Assembly: GCA_017532085.1 (NCBI GenBank)
Contig: JAFXJT010000048.1
Location: forward strand, 1-61,790
Length of the DNA: 61,790 nt
Source: Oscillospiraceae bacterium
GTDB taxonomy: Bacteria; Bacillota; Clostridia; Oscillospirales; Ruminococcaceae
Direction: 5' to 3'
In this document: in pieces, positions 17,093 to 25,624 of the stretch
Position numbering within the stretch: the first letter of the stretch is position 1
Layout of the letters: each line of letters starts with the position of its first letter
Translations under genes and position numbers: made by a program
The notes under the pieces: generated by a model
What the model was told of the DNA's origin: nothing
Databases searched by the model: none
Seen by the model: only the letters and a program-made list of their open reading frames with translations

Positions 17093-18271
17093 TCAGAAAT
17101 GAACAAAAGCGGAAACCAGTTTTCGAACCATTTGATAGATCGGACCTTCCAGCTCTTTGCGAGCATTTGCCAGCTCCTTACGGATTGCAATATGCTGTGG
17201 ACAATGCTTTTCGCATTTGCCGCATTGGATACAGTTTGAAGCGGCAGTACTGTTTTTTCGTAATGCGGTACAGATGATATAATCCACTTGTCCCCAAAAT
17301 TTCCCTTCGGCGGCACGGCGATTATAGGCAGCAAAAGTCCCCGGAATATCCACCTGTTTGGGACAAGGCATACAATATCCACAGCCGGTGCATCCGACCT
17401 TCATATTGGCATTGATCGCTTTCACGACTTTTTTGAGCATATTCAGCTCGGATTGACCAAGTTCTCCGATTTTCGCAGTGGATGCGGTGTGGATATTATC
17501 TTTGAGCATAGTCATACTGTTCATACCGGATAGTACCACTGTCACTTCCGGCTGATTCCACAACCAGCGAAACGACCATTGGGCAGGGGAATACGAAATG
17601 GGATAGGATGCAAAAATGCGTTTTGCTTGTTCGGGCAGATGGCTGACCAGTTTTCCGCCGCGCAAAGGCTCCATAATCATGACAGCCATACCTTTGGCGT
17701 GGGCATATTGCAGTCCACGTTTTCCGGCTTGTGAGTGCTCATCCAGATAGTTATACTGAATCAGACAAAAGTCCCAAGAAAAGGCATCGACCAGCTGACA
17801 GAACATATCCGAGTTACCGTGATAGGAAAAGCCAATCTGTCGGATGGCACCACTTTTCTTTTTATTCAGGATCCATTTTACAATACCCAAAGCCTTCAAG
17901 CGATCCCAAGTAGCGGTATCGGTGAGCATATGCATCAGATAGTAGTCCACATAATCTGTGCGCAGACGCTTTAATTCTTCGGCAAAGAGCTTGTCCAGAT
18001 CCGCATAGCTTTTGATCAGGTAATGGGGAAGCTTCGTGGCAATCTTTACACGTTTTCGAAGATTATGCTTTTGCAGGATGGTGCCAAGAGCAGCCTCACT
18101 GCCAGGATAAATATAAGCGGTATCGAAATAATTGATGCCGCAGCGAATGGCAGTAAGGATTTCCCTTTCTGTTTCCTGCATATCAATTCTGCCCATGTTT
18201 TTAGGGAACCGCATGCAGCCAAAGCCAAGAATGGAGAGTGCATTGCCGTATTTATCTTTGCGGTATTGCAT
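17093..18271 (-). CDS. Aldo/keto reductase with C-terminal ferredoxin-like 4Fe-4S domain
   Basis: This 392-residue protein has an aldo/keto reductase TIM barrel (about residues 1-270) with catalytic Asp and Tyr in FDTAYIYPGSE, Lys in KIATK and His in YYLMHML. The C-terminal extension has two iron-sulfur cysteine runs, GCTGCGYCMPCP and CIQCGKCEKHCP. The fusion is common in anaerobic clostridia and probably couples ferredoxin-type electrons to carbonyl reduction; the substrate is unknown. The frame is open to 18391, but ATG 18271 has GGAGG upstream and matches the family start (MQYRKDKYGN). Confidence 0.9.
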   Translation of the reverse strand: MQYRKDKYGNALSILGFGCMRFPKNMGRIDMQETEREILTAIRCGINYFDTAYIYPGSEAALGTILQKHNLRKRVKIATKLPHYLIKSYADLDKLFAEELKRLRTDYVDYYLMHMLTDTATWDRLKALGIVKWILNKKKSGAIRQIGFSYHGNSDMFCQLVDAFSWDFCLIQYNYLDEHSQAGKRGLQYAHAKGMAVMIMEPLRGGKLVSHLPEQAKRIFASYPISYSPAQWSFRWLWNQPEVTVVLSGMNSMTMLKDNIHTASTAKIGELGQSELNMLKKVVKAINANMKVGCTGCGYCMPCPKQVDIPGTFAAYNRRAAEGKFWGQVDYIICTALRKNSTAASNCIQCGKCEKHCPQHIAIRKELANARKELEGPIYQMVRKLVSAFVHF

Positions 18272-18389
18272 TGTAAAAACCTCCTGCCGATCAATTTTTA
18301 TTATTATAGCACATTTCGCATATCGGTGCAAGAATTTTTTGTCGAAGGCGATTTGTAGCAGAAGTGATAGGAAAAAGCTTTGCAAAAAC

Positions 18390-18417
18390 AAAGAGCATCT
18401 TGAAACAGATGCTCTTT
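18390..18417 (-). terminator. Terminator of the acyl-CoA synthetase operon
   Basis: On the minus strand AAAGAGCATCT pairs with AGATGCTCTTT (18390-18400 and 18407-18417) and is followed by a TTTGTTTTT run. Confidence 0.8.
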
Positions 18418-18424
18418 GTTATAT

Positions 18425-20947
18425 TTATGCAGTTTCGATACTATCCGCTTGCTGGAGATTCAGCAATTCCACAGCTTGCTCTCTCATTTTGTATTTCAAA
18501 ATTTTTCCGGCTACATTCATCGGGAATTCTTTAACGAACACCACATAGCGAGGAGTTTTGCACTTATCCATATGTGTGCGTACAAATTCCTTCAGATCCT
18601 CCTCAGAGCAGGTTGCGTGTTCATGGGGAATGACACAGGCCATAATTTCCTCGCCATACTGGGCATCGGGAACACCAATGACCTGAACATCTTTTACCTC
18701 AGGATGCGTATAGAGGAAGTCCTCAATTTCCTTAGGATAAATGTTTTCGCCGCCACGGATAATCATATCCTTAATACGGCCGGTAATCTTGAAATTGCCA
18801 TCGGGCAGGCGGCGAGCCAGATCGCCGGAATGGAGCCAGCCGTCTTGATCAATGGCAGCAGCGGTAGCTTCGGGCATTTTGTAATAGCCCTTCATAATGT
18901 TATAGCCGCGTGCACAGAATTCGCCGTCCACATTATCGGGCAGCTCTTCACCGGTATCGGGATCCACGATTTTGCATTCTACACCGAAGATAGGACCTCC
19001 GACTGTATTGACACGAGTCTCAATGGAATCGGTGGTTTTGCTCATCGTAGTTGCAGGAGAAGCCTCGGTTTGTCCGTAGGTGATGCAAATTTCGGACATA
19101 TGCATCTTTTCGATGACTTCCTCCATGGTTTTAATGGGACAAGGAGATCCTGCCATAATGCCGGTACGCATATAGGAGAAATCGGTTTTATCGAAGTCCT
19201 CATGACCGAGCATAGCAATGAACATGGTAGGAACACCATGGAAGCAGGTGATTTTCTCTTTATTGATACAAGCGAGACCCTTGCGAGGAGAGAACGCAGT
19301 GATCGGGCTCATGGTAACGCCATGGGTCACAGAGGCAGTCATCGCCAATACCATACCAAAGCAATGGAACATAGGAACCTGGATCATCATACGGTCAGCA
19401 GTAGAAAGATCCATGCAGTCACCGATGGCCTTACCATTGTTCACGACGTTATAATGTGTGAGCATAACGCCCTTAGGGAAGCCGGTGGTGCCGGAGGTAT
19501 ACTGCATATTGGCAACATCATCCTTTTGGATGGTGCGGCGGCGTTTTTCCACTTCTGTAAGCGGCACACTGCGTGAGAGTGCAACGGCTTCATCCCAAGT
19601 ATAGCATCCGGGCTGACGGCTTTCGACCGTGATGATATTTTTGAGGAAGGGGAACTTTTCGGATTTCAATTCACCGGGCTTGCAGGCAGCAAGCTCAGGA
19701 CAGAGAGTATGAATGATCTGGTTATAATCGGTACCCTTGAAGCCATCCACCATAACCAGAGTATGAGTATCGGATTGTTTGAGCAAGTATTCGGTCTCGT
19801 GGATTTTGTTTCCGGTATTGACTGTTACGAGAACCGCACCGATTTTGGTAGTTGCCCAGAAGGTGATATACCAAGCAGGAACATTGGTTGCCCAGATCGC
19901 AACGTGATCTCCCTTGCCGACGCCCATTGCAATGAGGGATCGTGCAAAGGTATCCACATCGTCGCGAAATTCGGGATAGGTGCGGGTATAATCCAGCTCG
20001 GTATAGCGGAACGCATACTGAGTAGGGAATTCTTCACAGATTCGATCCAGCACATCGGGGAAGGTATAGGAAATCAAACGCTCTTTCGGCCAGACATACT
20101 GACCGGTACCTCTGTTGTTGGTTTGCAGACTATGCTTATGCTTATGACGGTATTTTGCCATATAATCGGCAAAGCATGGGAAAACGAGAGCTGCATCGGA
20201 AAGGCTGGGCATCCAGCGCTTGACCCATTCCAGAGAGACATAGCCGGTATAATGGATGGTTCCCAGTGCTTCCATCATAGCATCCAGGGGCATATCTCCG
20301 TCGCCGGTCATTTTATAGACCAGCTGACCGTTTTCCATCGCACTGTCTTTCGCATGGACGAACTTAATGAATTCTCCCAGATTGGCAACAGTGGTTTCAG
20401 GAGATTCTTTGCTGTAACGATAAGGGTGATGGATATCCCAAAGAGCAGCAACACGGCGATGACCGACCTTTTCCAACAGAGCTCTTAAGCGGTTTGTATC
20501 GGAATAAACGCCATTGGTTTCCACCAAAAGAGTGACATTGTATTGTTCAGCCTCCGGGATCAGTTGGGTAAGAGCAGAGGCAACAAAATCGTCATCAATG
20601 GCAGCAGAGGGTGCAGGATTACGATCACCCAGAATACGAATGAAAGGCGTATTCAGAGCCTGAGCAAGTTTCATACACTCCAGCAGCTCCTCATGATTCT
20701 TTTCCGCAGCAGAAGGGTCACCAAGGCAGCAGTTTGAGCTGACGCAGGGGATTTCCAGATGGAGTTTTGCAAGCTTTGCACGTGTTTTTTCTAATTGAGC
20801 ACCGGTAAAGGGTTTGCTTCGATAGGGATCCACAGGCATACCGAGTGAGCGCAATTCAATACCGTCAAACCCCAGATCCTTTGCCATGGAATAGACATCA
20901 GACCAATCAAAATCGGGACAACCCAGTGTAGAAAAACAGATTTTCAT
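18425..20947 (-). CDS. Fusion of sugar isomerase/epimerase-like TIM barrel and AMP-forming acyl-CoA synthetase
   Basis: This 840-residue bifunctional protein has a xylose-isomerase-like TIM barrel in residues 1 to about 275, with the metal-site acids and histidines visible (LLVETNG, LWDIHHPY, FVHAKD, VSLEW). After a Lys/His-rich linker, residues of about 293-835 form an ANL-family acyl-CoA synthetase with the AMP/phosphate loop YTSGTTGFPKG (about 487), ITYGQTEAS, the hinge GRIKDMIIRGGENIYPKEIE and the C-terminal catalytic Lys in GKILKYK. Both halves look intact. It is third in an operon behind an XRE-cupin regulator and a second acyl-CoA synthetase, 31 bases apart. The substrates are unknown; a hydroxy-acid or sugar-acid route is only a guess. 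Confidence 0.9.
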   Translation of the reverse strand: MKICFSTLGCPDFDWSDVYSMAKDLGFDGIELRSLGMPVDPYRSKPFTGAQLEKTRAKLAKLHLEIPCVSSNCCLGDPSAAEKNHEELLECMKLAQALNTPFIRILGDRNPAPSAAIDDDFVASALTQLIPEAEQYNVTLLVETNGVYSDTNRLRALLEKVGHRRVAALWDIHHPYRYSKESPETTVANLGEFIKFVHAKDSAMENGQLVYKMTGDGDMPLDAMMEALGTIHYTGYVSLEWVKRWMPSLSDAALVFPCFADYMAKYRHKHKHSLQTNNRGTGQYVWPKERLISYTFPDVLDRICEEFPTQYAFRYTELDYTRTYPEFRDDVDTFARSLIAMGVGKGDHVAIWATNVPAWYITFWATTKIGAVLVTVNTGNKIHETEYLLKQSDTHTLVMVDGFKGTDYNQIIHTLCPELAACKPGELKSEKFPFLKNIITVESRQPGCYTWDEAVALSRSVPLTEVEKRRRTIQKDDVANMQYTSGTTGFPKGVMLTHYNVVNNGKAIGDCMDLSTADRMMIQVPMFHCFGMVLAMTASVTHGVTMSPITAFSPRKGLACINKEKITCFHGVPTMFIAMLGHEDFDKTDFSYMRTGIMAGSPCPIKTMEEVIEKMHMSEICITYGQTEASPATTMSKTTDSIETRVNTVGGPIFGVECKIVDPDTGEELPDNVDGEFCARGYNIMKGYYKMPEATAAAIDQDGWLHSGDLARRLPDGNFKITGRIKDMIIRGGENIYPKEIEDFLYTHPEVKDVQVIGVPDAQYGEEIMACVIPHEHATCSEEDLKEFVRTHMDKCKTPRYVVFVKEFPMNVAGKILKYKMREQAVELLNLQQADSIETA

Positions 20948-20978
20948 TCAAATCATCCTTTCGATATTAGGCACAGAA

Positions 20979-22652
20979 TCAAGTTTTTGAGGCTTCATCG
21001 GTATTACGAATTTCGGCACGTTTGATTTTACCGCCCAGTGTTTTAGGCAATTCGGTCACATACTCAATGATTCTGGGATATTTATAAGGCGCCGTAGCTT
21101 TTTTCACATGGTTTTGGAGTTCTTTTGTCAATTCGGGAGAAGGCGTATAGCCTTCAGCGAGCACCACCGTAGCTTTTACCACCTGACCACGAATCGGATC
21201 GGGCGCACCGGTGATTGCAGATTCCACAACAGCCGGATGGGTCAGCAGTGCACTTTCTACTTCAAAGGGTCCGATTCGATAACCGGAGCACTTGATCACG
21301 TCATCGTTTCTGCCGACGAACCAATAATAGCCGTTGGAATCGCGCCAAGCCACATCACCGGTATCGTAGTTCTGCCCACCAAGAACCGCTTTTGTCAGCT
21401 CAGGATTTTTGTAGTAACTGGTAAACAGACCAACCGGACGTTCCTTGTCAATATCGCAGATCATAATGGTGCCTTCTTCGCCATCATCTGCAGCATTTCC
21501 TTCCGCATCGATGAGGTGAATATTGTAAAGAGGAGAAGGCTTACCGGTGGAGCCGGGTTTGGGATCGATCCAAGGGAAATTGGCGATCAGAACAGTGCCT
21601 TCGGTCTGACCGAAGCCTTCACGCATTTTCTTTCCGGTTAGTTCATAAATGCGATTGAACACCTCGGGATTGAGCGGTTCACCGGCATTGCAGAAGTTTT
21701 CGATTGAGGAAAGATCATATTTTGACATATCCTCCTGCAGCATAAAGCGATACATGGTAGGAGGCGCACAGAAAGTTGTAATCCGATATTTACTGATGAC
21801 CTCAAGAATCTTTTTGGCATCAAATTTATCGGTGAAATCATAGCAGAAGATTGTAGCGCCACAGATCCACTGTCCATAGATCTTACCCCAACCAAACTTA
21901 GCCCAGCCGGAATCGGAAATGGACATATGCAGTTTATTTTCCTGAACCTGATGCCAATATTTGGCGGTAACAATATGACCCAGCGGATGTGCATGGTTAT
22001 GGCAGACCATTTTGGGCATACCGGTAGATCCGGATGTGAAATAGATGATTGCTGTTTCGTTCCAGTGAGTAGCATCTTCGCCTGTCGGACGTGCAAAAGT
22101 ATCGGGATAAGTTTCGAGAATCGTAGAGAAATTATCCCATCCATCATAGGGCTCTGCGACAGCGATCACACGGTTGAGTGTTTCAATTTCGGGTGCAGCG
22201 GCTGCTACTTGAGAACGGACATAGTCATCATCGCAGCAGAAGATCGCAGAAATACCGGCAGTATTGCCGCGATAGACGATATCCTTTTTGGTAAACAGAA
22301 GATTGCCGGGGATCAGAATGATTCCCATTTTATGGAGCGCCGTTGCAATGACCCAATACTCCCAGCGACGACGCAGAATCAGCAGAACCACATCGCCTTT
22401 TTTCAGACCGATGCTCTTAAAATAATTGCAGGCACGGTTTGAGAGACGTGAAATATCGGTAAAAGTAAAGGATTTTTCTTCCATTTCGGGGCTGAGCCAT
22501 AGCAGCGCCTTTTTATCGGGTTCTTGTTTTGCCCATTCATCCACGATATCGAAACCGAAGTTAAAATCCTCAGGCACATTGATGCGATAGTTATTTTTAA
22601 AGTCCTCATAGGAATCAAATTCAATACGAGGCAGATATCTGTCCAGCAGCAT
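20979..22652 (-). CDS. AMP-forming acyl-CoA synthetase (acetyl/medium-chain type)
   Basis: This 557-residue ANL superfamily enzyme has the phosphate loop YFTSGSTGMPK, GFGQTEGT, YDTGDVAWRD, the hinge GRNDDVIKCSGYRIGPFEVES and the C-terminal Lys motif GKIKRAE. It is closest in layout to medium-chain or acetyl-CoA-synthetase-like ligases (ACSM type). It would activate a carboxylic acid to its CoA thioester with ATP. It lies 25 bases after the XRE-cupin regulator and before the fused ligase, so the regulator probably senses a metabolite of this pathway. Confidence 0.92.
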   Translation of the reverse strand: MLLDRYLPRIEFDSYEDFKNNYRINVPEDFNFGFDIVDEWAKQEPDKKALLWLSPEMEEKSFTFTDISRLSNRACNYFKSIGLKKGDVVLLILRRRWEYWVIATALHKMGIILIPGNLLFTKKDIVYRGNTAGISAIFCCDDDYVRSQVAAAAPEIETLNRVIAVAEPYDGWDNFSTILETYPDTFARPTGEDATHWNETAIIYFTSGSTGMPKMVCHNHAHPLGHIVTAKYWHQVQENKLHMSISDSGWAKFGWGKIYGQWICGATIFCYDFTDKFDAKKILEVISKYRITTFCAPPTMYRFMLQEDMSKYDLSSIENFCNAGEPLNPEVFNRIYELTGKKMREGFGQTEGTVLIANFPWIDPKPGSTGKPSPLYNIHLIDAEGNAADDGEEGTIMICDIDKERPVGLFTSYYKNPELTKAVLGGQNYDTGDVAWRDSNGYYWFVGRNDDVIKCSGYRIGPFEVESALLTHPAVVESAITGAPDPIRGQVVKATVVLAEGYTPSPELTKELQNHVKKATAPYKYPRIIEYVTELPKTLGGKIKRAEIRNTDEASKT

Positions 22653-22677
22653 GATAAGATTCTCCTTTATTTATCGA

Positions 22678-23223
22678 TCATTCCGCAATCATCGTAAGGA
22701 AGGTAGCTTCCTCCTCACCGATGCAGCGCTGACCATGGGGGTGCGTAGGATTGAAATACATGGAATCGCCGGCATTGAGAATGATCTCTTGATCATCGAA
22801 CAACACAGCCATCGTTCCTTTGAGTACGAAATTGAACTCCTGACCCGGATGAGTTACCAGTGCAGGGGGCTCGTCGGAGGGAGACAGCGTCACCAGCAGC
22901 GGCTGCATGATTTTATCGGCATAGCGAAAAGCGAGATCCTTAAAGCGGTAACCCTCATAGCGGCTGACGCTTCTGCCTTCACCGATCCGAACGACATGAT
23001 AGGTATCCAATCGACTTGGTTCACCGGTTACCAGCTCGTTGAAATCGACATTAAACTTGTTAGCGATCTCGTAGATCACACTGATGGGGAAGTCGCCTTC
23101 CTTCTCGTAATGACTGTATACTTCAACAGACAGACCAAGCTCAGCAGCGAGCTGTTCCTGGCTATAATCGCAGACTTCACGCAGTTCACGGATGCGTGCA
23201 GCAATTTCGCTGATATTTTGCAT
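22678..23223 (-). CDS. XRE-family transcriptional regulator with C-terminal cupin
   Basis: This 181-residue protein has an N-terminal helix-turn-helix (about residues 6-62, SQEQLAAELGLSVEVYSHYEK) and a C-terminal cupin sensor (about 110-178; HPGQEFNFVLKG, NAGDSMYFNPTHPHGQRC). This architecture senses small metabolites and usually represses its own operon. AAGGAGG precedes the ATG. It is the first gene of the acyl-CoA synthetase operon. Its 240-base leader contains an apparent attenuator (see 23278-23436). Confidence 0.9.
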   Translation of the reverse strand: MQNISEIAARIRELREVCDYSQEQLAAELGLSVEVYSHYEKEGDFPISVIYEIANKFNVDFNELVTGEPSRLDTYHVVRIGEGRSVSRYEGYRFKDLAFRYADKIMQPLLVTLSPSDEPPALVTHPGQEFNFVLKGTMAVLFDDQEIILNAGDSMYFNPTHPHGQRCIGEEEATFLTMIAE

Positions 23224-23267
23224 GGGAAAACCTCCTTAACATATCGTGCAGTAAAAGATAAGCGGAA

Positions 23268-23307
23268 ACAAAACAAAAACGGTGGAAAGCGCATGCCTTC
23301 CACCGTT
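23268..23307 (-). terminator. Intrinsic terminator inside the leader of the XRE-cupin operon (attenuator)
   Basis: On the minus strand AACGGTGGAA (23298-23307) pairs with TTCCACCGTT (23278-23287) and is followed by TTTTTGTTTTG. It lies 55 bases before the first gene of the operon and downstream of the operon promoter, so it must act as an attenuator. The segment at 23368-23377 (CTTCCTCGTT on the minus strand) can pair with its 5' arm as an antiterminator. Confidence 0.75.
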
Positions 23308-23379
23308 GATTCACATAACAAAGCGATCAAGAAAACCGGATTCGGTATTTCAACTGCTTTTGTGCGCAACGAGGAAGAC

Positions 23380-23436
23380 CTACGATAGCGAGACCGTAAG
23401 TCGAAGGACGCACAGAAGCAGGAAAGAACGGTTCAT
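23380..23436 (-). CDS. Putative 18-residue leader peptide
   Basis: ATG to TAG encodes MNRSFLLLCVLRLTVSLS, located between the promoter and the attenuator. Its second half uses codons that are generally rare (CGA, CTA, TCG, ACG). Its stop is three bases before the candidate antiterminator arm, so ribosome position could select the fold. The ribosome site is weak (GGTGAT). No known leader peptide is recognised. Confidence 0.5.
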   Translation of the reverse strand: MNRSFLLLCVLRLTVSLS

Positions 23437-23475
23437 AAGAATCACCAATACAAAACAATTTATGATACTTTATAT

Positions 23476-23505
23476 ATTGTACCATAGCTCACGGGGATTT
23501 GTCAA
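23476..23505 (-). promoter_or_regulatory. Promoter of the XRE-cupin/acyl-CoA synthetase operon
   Basis: On the minus strand TTGACA (23500-23505) is followed by an 18-base spacer and TACAAT (23476-23481). Transcription would begin near 23468, giving a leader of about 245 bases. Confidence 0.7.
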
Positions 23506-23539
23506 GCAAAGGATAGGATTTTGTTGTTTTTCACAATTT

Positions 23540-24475
23540 TCAGTATGTAACGTCGATAACTTTACTCTGCTGTAACGACAGCAAATAGATCAGGCGGATT
23601 TCATCTCTGCATTCGGGTTTGACCAGATAGTACATATAGGTTTCCATGACGTTGAGCAGATCAGAGGAGCGACCTTCAATTTTAAAGTTGCAGAAGCCCA
23701 TCTCGGTATATCTGCCATAGAGATCCTCCGGTGTGACATGGGTAGAGAATCCGCAAGTAGCATACAGCTGCTGATTGATATGCGGGCAGAGGAAGGATTC
23801 GGAATTATGGAAGGGAGCAGCACCACCATAACGCTGCAGATGCTCGCAATATTTGATCTGTGTACGGCCAAGATATTGATAATGGGCACGTCTGCGCTGA
23901 CAGCCGGGAGGACAAACCGCGTTCACGAGAATCTCTACACGATCCTTATTGGGGAGCTGCTCCAGAACATCCCATTGATTGTTCCAATTATAATCGAGCA
24001 CCACCAGATCATAATCCTGTTCCAATTCTGCACAAAGTGCATCCACCTCAGTAATCTGTTTGCAGGTAGATGAGATGATACGATAATTTGGATAGTGTTT
24101 GCGGATATGCTTTTCGAGGATAGGGGATACCACAATGACTCCATTGAGTCGATCTTCACGATTGGCAAGTCTCAGGCAAAGGTTGCAATGCCGATCCTGC
24201 AAATGGCTTTGATTGATCAGAGGATTTGTAAAAGTATATCGCAGAGAGATCCCTTTTTCGTTGATACTATCGATGATCTGCTTCATGATGGGTTCATTGG
24301 TGACACCGCCCAAACAGCGGCCGCCATTCCAGAGCGAGGAAGGGAATTCGCCATAAAAGGATGCAATTTCCACATCGGGATAAAAAGCATCCGGGTATGC
24401 TTCTTTTAATTTGAGCAAAAGCATATTGAGATGATAATTTCGGGTAAAGCCCGGAAGATGGAATCGAATGGCCAT
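23540..24475 (-). CDS. U32-peptidase-like TIM-barrel protein, cysteine-rich
   Basis: This 311-residue soluble protein resembles the U32/collagenase-like family: it has a barrel-like N-terminal part (FHLPGFTRNYHLNM), a conserved late CPPGCQRRRAHY cysteine stretch and the hallmark GFCNFKIEGRS near residue 272. Cysteines at CNLC, CPPGC, YC and FCNF could bind an iron-sulfur cluster, as in UbiU/V-type U32 proteins. The exact function is not known, and a protease role is not supported by any visible protease site. AAGGAGG precedes the ATG. It may be cotranscribed with the DUF5662 gene upstream. Confidence 0.7.
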   Translation of the reverse strand: MAIRFHLPGFTRNYHLNMLLLKLKEAYPDAFYPDVEIASFYGEFPSSLWNGGRCLGGVTNEPIMKQIIDSINEKGISLRYTFTNPLINQSHLQDRHCNLCLRLANREDRLNGVIVVSPILEKHIRKHYPNYRIISSTCKQITEVDALCAELEQDYDLVVLDYNWNNQWDVLEQLPNKDRVEILVNAVCPPGCQRRRAHYQYLGRTQIKYCEHLQRYGGAAPFHNSESFLCPHINQQLYATCGFSTHVTPEDLYGRYTEMGFCNFKIEGRSSDLLNVMETYMYYLVKPECRDEIRLIYLLSLQQSKVIDVTY

Positions 24476-24503
24476 GGTAGATACCTCCTTGGAATCGTAA
24501 TGA

Positions 24504-25037
24504 TCAGCGACGCTGTTTGCGGAGCCGTTTTCTCAGATAGGAGAAGGTTGCGGCTTCTCCTTTTTGTGCAAGCATCTTTAAAAGGAAATGGAGCTGTGCC
24601 GAGGTTTTGGGGTGGATCACCCGTCGATCTCTGCCGCGTTCGAAGTAGTCTAAGGGATCAGAGTTTTTGTATTCGGCACCACGGTAGACTTTGCTGGCGG
24701 CAACACGGTCGCAGAACATTTCAGCGACAAATCGCATCGGCATAGGAACTGGCTCTACTCTTTTGGAAGTGGGATTATAGTCAGTCCAATATTCAAAATG
24801 ATGACGATTTCTGCCTTTATGGTGCATCCAAGCAAGGGAATAGCCTTTATGTTCCCGTTCGGCTTCATTGGGACTGCGAGTTCCTTGATAATAACGGATC
24901 CCGCATAAAAACTCGGTAGGAGAATATTTGGAAAGATCATGCGTCAAACCCTGCCATGGAATACCGGCACGGCAGCAATGCAGAAACACTACAAACCGAT
25001 GTCGTGTAATCGTATAAAAATGTTGAAAGATCTGCAA
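24504..25037 (-). CDS. DUF5662 family protein
   Basis: This 177-residue basic protein has the DUF5662 pattern HDLSKYSPTEF near residue 33 and HHKGRNRHHFEYW near residue 72, a His/Asp-rich arrangement like metal-binding HD-type folds. No ATG is available at the right place: TTG 25037 with AAGGAGG eight bases upstream is the convincing start. The function is unknown. The promoter candidate is TTGCGG-17-TATAAT (25079-25107, minus strand). Confidence 0.8.
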   Translation of the reverse strand: MQIFQHFYTITRHRFVVFLHCCRAGIPWQGLTHDLSKYSPTEFLCGIRYYQGTRSPNEAEREHKGYSLAWMHHKGRNRHHFEYWTDYNPTSKRVEPVPMPMRFVAEMFCDRVAASKVYRGAEYKNSDPLDYFERGRDRRVIHPKTSAQLHFLLKMLAQKGEAATFSYLRKRLRKQRR

Positions 25038-25162
25038 AGAATGTTCCTCCTTTTGCGCCGTATCATGAACACAAATCTATTATAACACAGATTGACAAAA
25101 ACCGCAAGATTTTCAGAAGCAGAACAATACTTTTTTGAATTTTTTTTGAAACGGGACAATCG

Positions 25163-25169
25163 TTCGACA
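25163..25169 (+). promoter_or_regulatory. Spo0A box upstream of spoIIAA
   Basis: TTCGACA on the plus strand is TGTCGAA on the minus strand, a perfect Spo0A-binding box. It lies 107 bases before spoIIAA, with a GAATT motif at 25178-25182 that could be the -10 of a sigma-H promoter; the matching -35 is not clear. Confidence 0.55.
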
Positions 25170-25276
25170 AACTTTTCGAATTGAATACGCTACAATAGGA
25201 AATGCGGTCTGCCGGACAAGACAGGTCTGCGTTGAAACGAACAATAGAGAAAAGAACTGAAAGGAACAATGGCATT

Positions 25277-25624
25277 ATGGTGGAACTCAAACAGGAGCCG
25301 CAGAAGCTGACTGCTTTTTTATGCGGCGAATTGGATCATCATCATGTGAAGGAGATTCGGGAGACCGTGGATTTTGCTGTGAGAGAGCAGCTTCCGCCGT
25401 TGGTTATACTGGATTTTTCCAAAGTCACATTTATGGATAGCTCAGGAATCGGGTTGATTATGGGACGATCGCATTTGATGGAGGAGTATGGCGGTGTTCT
25501 GGAAATTCATAATCCATCAGCACATATCCGAAAGGTATTGCGGATTTCGGGAACAGATCGGCTGGCAGTGATCCGCAATCAGGCAAACGGAAGGGGGATG
25601 GCAAGGTATGAACAAGCTCAATGA
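25277..25624 (+). CDS. spoIIAA: Anti-sigma F factor antagonist SpoIIAA
   Basis: This 115-residue STAS-domain protein has the phosphorylatable serine in VTFMDSSGIGLIMGR (about residue 58). In the forespore pathway, unphosphorylated SpoIIAA binds SpoIIAB and frees sigma F. The frame extends upstream to 25202, but ATG 25277 follows AAAGGAA and matches the family start (VELKQ). It overlaps spoIIAB by 17 bases, as expected for the spoIIA operon. Confidence 0.93.
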   Translation: MVELKQEPQKLTAFLCGELDHHHVKEIRETVDFAVREQLPPLVILDFSKVTFMDSSGIGLIMGRSHLMEEYGGVLEIHNPSAHIRKVLRISGTDRLAVIRNQANGRGMARYEQAQ

